Shown here: positions 59,501-64,000 of the stretch, piece by piece
Position numbering within the stretch: position 1 is the first letter of the stretch
Layout: every line of letters begins with the position of its first letter
Assembly: GCA_965206445.1 (NCBI GenBank)
Contig: CBDBJR010000002.1
Span: 496,001-560,000, forward strand
Length of the DNA stretch: 64,000 nucleotides
Reading direction: 5' to 3'
Source: CBDBJR01 sp965206445
GTDB lineage: Bacteria > Pseudomonadota > Gammaproteobacteria > Arenicellales > Poriferihabitantaceae
Made by a program: the position numbers and the translations under genes
The notes under the pieces: generated by a model
The model's database searches: none
Told to the model about the DNA's origin: nothing
Seen by the model: only the letters and a program-made list of their open reading frames with translations

Positions 59501-59574
59501 TGGACAACCCGGACTTCAAGCGCTGGATGACCGACACGGTGTTTGACCTCACCTACCAAAGAGGCGCGCCCTGA
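56563..59574 (+). CDS. hsdR: Type I restriction endonuclease subunit HsdR
   Basis: The 1003-residue HsdR translocates and cuts unmodified DNA. The N-terminal nuclease domain has LDLGLFVNGLPVATFELKN with E175/K177 of the PD-(D/E)xK core. The helicase motor has Walker A in QHSAGSGKSNSIAWL near residue 325 and DEAH at residues 429-432, then FAFTATPKGKTLEVFG and QTLSRLNRAHPKK. The C-terminal helical domain is complete. It closes the RM operon, now separated from hsdS by cas13a, two CRISPR arrays and the macrodomain gene. Confidence 0.96.
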   Translation: MPTDTTERGLERLICAALTGHPGDADSAGGTDYKVALRPTHYSTVWLYGDASDYNREYCVDLRQFSAFLQATQPQVAAALALDEDGAARRSFLARLEGQISRRGVIDVLRNGVKHGPHQLDLFYGTPSPGNEKARTLYADNRFSVTRQLRYSNDATRLALDLGLFVNGLPVATFELKNSLTKQTAADAVRQYRRDRDPREKLFAFGRCVVHFAVDENEVYFCTHLTGKTSWFRPFNRGCNDGAGNPLNPNGLKTDYLWREVLTRRRLTDILENYAQVVKLKDNTTATTKKVQIWPRYHQLDVVRQLLADVRANGAGRRYLIQHSAGSGKSNSIAWLAHQLIGLEKDGGTVFGSIIVVTDRVLLDRQIRDTIRQYAQVNATVGHAERSGDLRRLIESGKQIIISTVQKFPFILDEISSQQRDRRFAIIIDEAHSSQGGKTSAAISQALAHDGEAGEEDTFEDRINRLIAARRLLPNASYFAFTATPKGKTLEVFGRPEPQADGTTRHLPFHTYTMKQAIQEGFILDVLAHYTPVNSYYRLVKTIEPDPQFDTRRAQKKLRRYVEGHEHAIRLKAEIMVDHFHQQVFGPRRVGGQARAMVVTGGIAQAIRYFHAISDYLTECNRPYRAIVAFSGEHDYGGANVTEASLNGFASNKIADCIRAEPYRFLVCADKFQTGYDEPLLHTMYVDKTLSGIKAVQTLSRLNRAHPKKHDVFVLDFMNQTELIREAFSDYYRATILSAETDPNKLHDLQADLDGAQVYSQQQIDDFAERYLGGAKREQLDPLLDACVAVYLNQLDEDGQVDFKGKAKGFVRTYGFLSSLLPYTNLQWEKRSIFLNFLISKLPAPQEADLSRGILDAIDMDSYRAEKQAMQQIRIADEDAEIDPVPASAGGHRTEPELDRLSNIIRSFNEHFGNITWGDTDRVMQLITETVPVQVAKNRAYRNAQQNSDKRNARIEHSKALSRVMTAIMRDDTELFRQFMDNPDFKRWMTDTVFDLTYQRGAP

Positions 59575-59681
59575 CGACTCCGGCGGGCGGCCGCATCCCG
59601 TCCGCCGCCGGCGTGAAAAAAACCCGTGTTCGCCCTTCCCCTCGCCGACAACAGGGCATCGGCCCGGGCGGCGAAGACGCA

Positions 59682-59771
59682 TGGCGGAGAGGGTGGGATT
59701 TGAACCCACGAATCCCGTGAAGGATTGCCGGTTTTCGAGACCGGTGCATTCGACCACTCTGCCACCTCTCC
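59682..59771 (-). tRNA. tRNA-Ser (anticodon CGA)
   Basis: Read on the minus strand, the sequence folds as a class II tRNA. The acceptor stem is GGAGAGG/CCTCTCC, the anticodon arm CCGGTCTCGAAAACCGG contains anticodon CGA, a long variable arm follows, the T loop is GGTTCAAATCC and CCA is encoded at the 3' end. It lies about 100 bp downstream of hsdR on the opposite strand and marks the right edge of the defence region. No duplicated tRNA end, as would be left by an integrase, was seen. Confidence 0.95.
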
Positions 59772-59990
59772 AGATATGCGGCGAACCAACCCGCAGCAGC
59801 ACAACCTTGCGACACCCCGCTATCCAACGGCAGCAGCCATGCACATCCGGCGCATCGGCTGGCGGATACCCCGATTTTACCGCACCGCCGAACCGGGCGC
59901 CGTTGATCAATCTACGATAAAACCGTTCATCTGCCTGGCCCGCATGTTATCAGGCAAGTTATCAGGCCGGGTTTCACCGCCCCACCTCGC

Positions 59991-60018
59991 TTGCGTTGGC
60001 CGGTTAAATCATTATACT
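59991..60018 (+). promoter_or_regulatory. Promoter of the TAXI gene
   Basis: TTGCGT (59991-59996) and TATACT (60013-60018) are spaced by 16 bp and lie 71 bp upstream of the TAXI ATG. The rest of the 59772-60088 gap holds no gene; GTTATCAGGC occurs twice in tandem (59946, 59958). Confidence 0.55.
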
Positions 60019-60088
60019 CCCAATCGACGCAGCGCCACCCGCGCGCTGGCATTGACAACCAAAAATCCACCACTACCGGAAAACCAAC

Positions 60089-61096
60089 ATGCAATCCATC
60101 ACCACACGACTGGCGGCTCTGCTGCTCACCGCGGTTTTGATCGGCGCGGCGACCGCGCAGGAAATGACCTTTTTTCGCATTGGCACCGGCGGCGCCGGCG
60201 GCACCTATTTCCCGATTGGCGGCATCATTGCCAATGCCATTTCCAACCCGCCCGGGTCGCGGGCCTGCGATAAGGGCGGCAATTGCGGCGTCCCGGGGCT
60301 GGTCGCGATGGCGCAGTCCACCAATGCCTCGGCGCATAACGTCAACGCGATTCAGGCCGGGCAGATGGAAGCCGGGCTGTCCGGCGCCGCCACGCTGCAT
60401 TTTGCCTACCACGGCATCGGTAAATTTGCCGACGCCGCCAAACCCGATCTGCGGGTTATCGCCAATCTGTACCCCGAAGATCTGCACCTCGTGCTACCCA
60501 AAGGCAGCAGCCTGAACGGGCTTGTAGACCTGAAAGGCAAGCGCGTCGGCATCGCGCAGGCCGGCTCGGGCACGCAGATTGCGGTCGAGTTGATCCTGGC
60601 CGACCACGGCGTCAATCGTGACAACATCAACGAGGCCGAATTGAACAATGCGCAAAGCGCCGAGCGCATCGCCGACGGGCAGTTGGACGCCTACTTCTAT
60701 GCCGCCGGCACGCCGGTTTCCGCGATGATCCAGCTGGACAACACCAAAGGCATGGAGCTGTACTCGTTCACCGACGCGGAAGTCAAGCAGGCCAACCAGA
60801 CGGTGCCCTACTATATTCCGTCAACCATACCGACCGACACCTACCCCGGCGTGCAGTACGACGTCAATACGGTCGCGGTCAGCGGTATTCTGGTCACCAA
60901 CGCCAAACAGGATGACGAGCTGATCTATCAGGTCACCAAGGCGCTGTGGTCGGATACGGCGCGCAAACTGCTCGACAACGGCCACTCCAAAGGCAAAGTG
61001 ATCACGCTCGAAACCGCACTCGACGGCATCGACGGCATTGGCGTGCCGCTGCACCCGGGGGCCGAGCGGTTTTACCGTGAGCAGGGCATGCTGTAG
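60089..61096 (+). CDS. TAXI-type TRAP substrate-binding protein
   Basis: A 335-residue TAXI-family receptor with a signal peptide (residues 1-21, ending ATAQE). It shows RIGTGGAGGTYFPIGGIIANAI near residue 31, LKGKRVGIAQAGSGTQIAVELIL and AYFYAAGTP. It delivers substrate to the fused TRAP permease encoded 190 bp downstream. TAXI proteins often bind glutamate, 2-oxoglutarate or related acids; the ligand here is not known. Family signatures are clear. Confidence 0.92.
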   Translation: MQSITTRLAALLLTAVLIGAATAQEMTFFRIGTGGAGGTYFPIGGIIANAISNPPGSRACDKGGNCGVPGLVAMAQSTNASAHNVNAIQAGQMEAGLSGAATLHFAYHGIGKFADAAKPDLRVIANLYPEDLHLVLPKGSSLNGLVDLKGKRVGIAQAGSGTQIAVELILADHGVNRDNINEAELNNAQSAERIADGQLDAYFYAAGTPVSAMIQLDNTKGMELYSFTDAEVKQANQTVPYYIPSTIPTDTYPGVQYDVNTVAVSGILVTNAKQDDELIYQVTKALWSDTARKLLDNGHSKGKVITLETALDGIDGIGVPLHPGAERFYREQGML

Positions 61097-61122
61097 CCAC
61101 CGGCATTAGTCAGACGCAATCC

Positions 61123-61155
61123 GGGGGCGGTGGCGGCAGACGCCCCGCCCTTTTT
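61123..61155 (+). terminator. Hairpin terminator after the TAXI gene
   Basis: GGGCGG (61125-61130) pairs with CCGCCC (61145-61150), followed by TTTTT. It lies 27 bp after the TAXI stop and fits an intrinsic, possibly partial, terminator between receptor and permease genes. Confidence 0.6.
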
Positions 61156-61265
61156 GCTGCTCTTTTTGTTGCCCTTTTTTACGGCCTGTTTTAGCGCCCT
61201 TTTTAGCGCCTTTTTAATCATCTTTTAATCGCCTTTTAATCACCTTATAACGCCCTTTTTAAGGT
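61149..61265 (+). repeat. Degenerate T-rich short repeats between TAXI and permease genes
   Basis: About eight imperfect 10-13 bp units of the type CGCC(C)TTTTTAATC follow each other between the terminator hairpin and the permease gene. Units shorten and drift along the stretch, as in slippage-derived repeats. The stretch may moderate readthrough to the permease gene. Confidence 0.65.
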
Positions 61266-61286
61266 CGCATAGCCGACCGAACGACG

Positions 61287-63503
61287 ATGCCCGACCACCC
61301 GACGCCGGATCTGCAAACGCTGGAGCGGCAATACGACACCGCCCTGCAAACCCGCGACAACGGCCAATCGCTTGGCCGCCTGCTGTATTGGTTGTCGATC
61401 GGGTTTGCGCTGTATCACCTGTGGACTGCGGGCTTCGGCACGCCGGTGGACTACGTCCACATGGGGCTGCACCTGTCCGGGCTGTTTGTGTTCATCTTCA
61501 TCGGCTTTCCGCTGCTGCGCAACCGGCACTACCTCGACTACCGCCCGCGCAGCGCCCTGGTCTGGGGCAACGTGCCGGCCTACGATTGGCTCCTGCTGAC
61601 GCTGGGCGTCGCCGCCGCGCTGTTTCTGTGGCTCAGTTGGCGCGGGGTGGCGGTGCTCGACTGGTCGATCCCGGAGCAAATGCTCCGGCAGGGCAACCCG
61701 AGCGGCGTGGACGTTTTTTTCGGCTCTTTTCTGGTGCTCGCCTGCCTGGAAATCGCCCGCCGCACAATCGGCGTTATCCTACCGCTGATCATCCTGGTGT
61801 TTATCATCTTCGCGCTGTTCGGCCCGTACATGCCGGCGCAAATCCTGAAACACCCCGGCGTCGATTGGCGGCAGTTCATCAACAACATGTATTTCCCGTT
61901 TGAAGGCATCTTCGGCGTGACGCTGTGGGTGGTGTCCACCGTGGTGTTTCATTTCGTGCTGTTCGGCGTGATCGCCCAACGGATGGGGCTGGGGCAGTTT
62001 TTCGTTGACAATGCGATGATCGTAGCCGGCCGCTACACCGGCGGCCCGGCCAAGGTCAGCGTCGTCTCGTCGGCTTTTTTCGGCACCATTTCCGGCTCCT
62101 CGATTGCCAACACGGTGTCCACCGGCTCGCTGACGATCCCGAATATGAAAAAAATGGGCTACCCCGGCTATTTCGCCGGCGCCGTCGAAGCGGCCGCCAG
62201 CGCCGGCGGGCAGATTACGCCGCCGATCATGGGCGCCGCGAGTTTTCTCATGGCCGAGTATCTGGAAGTGCCGTATACCACCATCGTGATTGCCGCCATC
62301 GTACCGGCGGCGATGCACTACATCAGCGTCATGTCGATCGTCCACTTCACGGCAAAACGGCTGGGGCTGGCGACCTACAGCAAAGCGCAACTGCCCAATC
62401 TGGTCGTCGTCTGGCGTACCGGCTGGTTCACGGTCATCCCGCTGGTGGCGCTGCTGATGGTGCTGTTTTCCGGCTACTCGCCCAACATGGCGGCGTTTAT
62501 CGGCATCAGCCTGTGCATCGTCGTCGGCTTCACCTCGCTGCGCCAACCGGCCACGCTGCCGGTGCCGTTCGCGCTGCTGGCGTTTATTTTCTGGAAAGCG
62601 TCGCCGTTAAGCGGCGAAGGCTTTTCCCCGCTGATAGCCGGCGTGCTCGCCGCCGGCGTCGTGGTCGGGGTCCTGCACAACGGCGAGCGGCGCCGGTTCA
62701 GGCAACTGTTCGACAGCATGCACGTCGGCGTCCAATACGCGCTGGCGGTGGGCGCCGCATCGGCGGCGGTCGGCATTGTCGTCGGCGTCATCAACACCAC
62801 CGGGGTCGGGTTCCGGCTGGGGTTTATGGTCACCTCCGGCGCGGCCGACCTGTCCGTCGGCCTGCATGCGCTGATCGGCTGGATTCCGATAGCGGCGTTT
62901 TCGCCGGCCTCGCTGCAGCAGTTCTTATCGCTGGTGATGATCGCCATCGCCTGTATTTTGATGGGTGCCGGGCTGCCGACCACCGCGCTGTACATCATGC
63001 TGGTCGCGGTCGCCCAGCCGGCGCTGGCCGATTTGGGCGTGCCGGCGCTGGCAACCCACATGTTTGTGCTGTATTACGGCGTCATTTCCGAGATCACCCC
63101 GCCGGTCTGCGCCTCGGCCTATGCGGCCGCCGGCATCGCCAATGCCAACCCGTTTCGCACCGGCCTGAACGCCTTCACGCTCGGGCTGGGCAAGCTGATG
63201 GTGCCGATGGTGTTTGTCTATGCGCCCACCATCCTGCTGGTCATCCCCGGCTATTTCACGCTGTCCTCCTTCCTGCAAGTGGCGCTCACCTGCGCCATCG
63301 GCGTGTTTGCGATTGCCACCGCGGTGTCGGCGTATTATTTGCAGCCGCTGACCGGCATCTGGCGCTTCGGCATGGCAGTCGGCGGGCTGCTGCTGGTGGC
63401 GCCGGGCACCAACAGCGATCTGCTGGCGCTGGTGATCGTGCTGCCGGTGCTGCTGCAACAATACCGCGCGTTGAAGGCGCAGCCGGCGGTGCGCCCGGCC
63501 TAG
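61287..63503 (+). CDS. TRAP transporter fused 4TM/12TM permease
   Basis: A 738-residue TRAP permease in which the DctQ-like four-helix part and the DctM-like part are fused, the form that partners with TAXI receptors. SSAFFGTISGSSIANTVSTGSLTIP-type sequence near residue 275 and AGGQITPPIMGAASFLMAEYL are diagnostic, and the C-terminal part has the second DctM half. It moves the substrate bound by the TAXI protein across the inner membrane. The N-terminus is soluble, about 25 residues. Confidence 0.93.
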   Translation: MPDHPTPDLQTLERQYDTALQTRDNGQSLGRLLYWLSIGFALYHLWTAGFGTPVDYVHMGLHLSGLFVFIFIGFPLLRNRHYLDYRPRSALVWGNVPAYDWLLLTLGVAAALFLWLSWRGVAVLDWSIPEQMLRQGNPSGVDVFFGSFLVLACLEIARRTIGVILPLIILVFIIFALFGPYMPAQILKHPGVDWRQFINNMYFPFEGIFGVTLWVVSTVVFHFVLFGVIAQRMGLGQFFVDNAMIVAGRYTGGPAKVSVVSSAFFGTISGSSIANTVSTGSLTIPNMKKMGYPGYFAGAVEAAASAGGQITPPIMGAASFLMAEYLEVPYTTIVIAAIVPAAMHYISVMSIVHFTAKRLGLATYSKAQLPNLVVVWRTGWFTVIPLVALLMVLFSGYSPNMAAFIGISLCIVVGFTSLRQPATLPVPFALLAFIFWKASPLSGEGFSPLIAGVLAAGVVVGVLHNGERRRFRQLFDSMHVGVQYALAVGAASAAVGIVVGVINTTGVGFRLGFMVTSGAADLSVGLHALIGWIPIAAFSPASLQQFLSLVMIAIACILMGAGLPTTALYIMLVAVAQPALADLGVPALATHMFVLYYGVISEITPPVCASAYAAAGIANANPFRTGLNAFTLGLGKLMVPMVFVYAPTILLVIPGYFTLSSFLQVALTCAIGVFAIATAVSAYYLQPLTGIWRFGMAVGGLLLVAPGTNSDLLALVIVLPVLLQQYRALKAQPAVRPA

Positions 63504-63691
63504 TCGATGCGCCGACCGCCGGCGGTCATCGGCCCGGGCGGCAGTGCAACGCGCATGGATGCGCGCGGTTGGTGGTATACTGATTCGACTGACCGCCCCG
63601 CCCACGCCGGCACCAACCGCCGACCGGCCCCGGCGAATCGACATCGGCCCGCCGGTGGCGCCGGCAGGCGAGTCAATGCCGAGGAAACAGC

Positions 63692-64000
63692 ATGTCGAAA
63701 AAGCGCATCTACAAAATCCGCTTCCACCACCACGGACAATTGTACGAATTGTACGCACGCGAGGTAGCGCAAAGCAGCCTGTACGCATTCATCGAGGTGG
63801 CGGACATCATTTTCGGGGAAAAATCCAAGCTGGTGGTTGACCCGTCCGAAGAGCGCCTCAAGGCCGAGTTCAGCCAGGTCAAGCGCACCCATATCCCGCT
63901 GCACGCAGTTGTGCGCATCGACGAAGTAGAAAAAGAAGGCACCAACAAAATCATCGGCAAAGCCGCCGACAACAGCACCGACAACAACATCACGCCGTTC
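63692..64000 (+). CDS. DUF1820 family protein, partial at window end
   Basis: The frame starts at the ATG at 63692 and is still open at the window edge (103 codons). SKKRIYKIRFHHHGQLYELYAR, SSLYAFIEVADIIFGEKSKLVVDPSEERLK-type sequence and HIPLHAVVRIDEVEKEG match DUF1820, a small protein family characteristic of gammaproteobacteria, usually about 105-115 residues. Function unknown. A GAGGAAACAG ribosome site precedes the ATG. Confidence 0.88.
   Translation, partial: MSKKRIYKIRFHHHGQLYELYAREVAQSSLYAFIEVADIIFGEKSKLVVDPSEERLKAEFSQVKRTHIPLHAVVRIDEVEKEGTNKIIGKAADNSTDNNITPF

Noticed and set aside
23300..59600. Insertion sequences or phage genes as carriers of the defence genes
   Set aside because: No transposase, terminal inverted repeats with target duplication, integrase or phage structural gene was recognised; borders are duplicated ends of resident genes instead.
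59682..59771. tRNA-Ser as an attachment site of an integrated island
   Set aside because: No integrase gene and no second copy of the tRNA 3' end was found in the window.

Overview
The window comes from a GC-rich proteobacterium, most likely a gammaproteobacterium. It has a PaaX-type phenylacetate cluster, three TRAP uptake systems and, at the right edge, a DUF1820 gene typical of gammaproteobacteria. Two kinds of DNA alternate: GC-rich metabolic clusters in tight operons, and lower-GC accessory segments full of defence genes, gene fragments and duplications. No insertion sequence, integrase or phage structural gene was recognised.

Layout. 0.1-2.6 kb: a metallo-beta-lactamase-fold protein and a cation/proton antiporter. 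3.1-22.9 kb: aromatic catabolism, with paaABCDE forward, paaX convergent to it, a DctPQM TRAP transporter, a MarR regulator, then a homogentisate block (degenerate MBL protein, FAD monooxygenase, DUF2783, hmgA, fahA), and paaFGHIJK in reverse. Phenylacetate is activated by PaaK, epoxidised by PaaABCE, and its product taken through PaaG/F/H/J; paaZ is not in the window. 23.3-26.3 kb: a wrecked type III-like restriction locus carrying a HEPN/AbiJ-like fragment and a DUF559 gene within palindromic repeats. 26.5-33.1 kb: a HbpS/GlcG-like protein, an MFS exporter, a HipA-like/HIRAN pair flanked by a duplicated MFS 3' end, a LOG-like protein and an ATPase-TOPRIM pair. 33.3-40.6 kb: a fatty-acid hydroxylase-family protein, a PanB-like enzyme with its GntR regulator, a second TRAP transporter and a PhyH-type oxygenase.

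41.1-59.6 kb: a type I restriction-modification operon (hsdM, hsdS, hsdR) opened up by cargo. Between hsdM and the intact hsdS lie a DUF262+HEPN pair, a KAP NTPase and a membrane zinc-ribbon protein, separated by hsdS 5' stubs and a duplicated hsdM 3' end. Between hsdS and hsdR lies the main find: a type VI-A CRISPR system with a 1194-residue Cas13a (HEPN motifs at R465/H470 and R1045/H1050) and two arrays of 36-nt repeats. A tandem duplication produced the second array. It runs from the last codons of cas13a to the fifth codon of a downstream DarG-like macrodomain gene. The two arrays share leader and flanks but no spacer, and no cas1/cas2 is present. After hsdR come tRNA-Ser(CGA), a TAXI/fused-permease TRAP pair and a partial DUF1820 gene.

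One theme recurs: cargo modules bounded by short duplicated ends of the neighbouring resident gene (MFS 3' end, hsdM 3' end, hsdS 5' end, cas13a tail/macrodomain start). This suggests gain by homologous or illegitimate recombination rather than by transposition.
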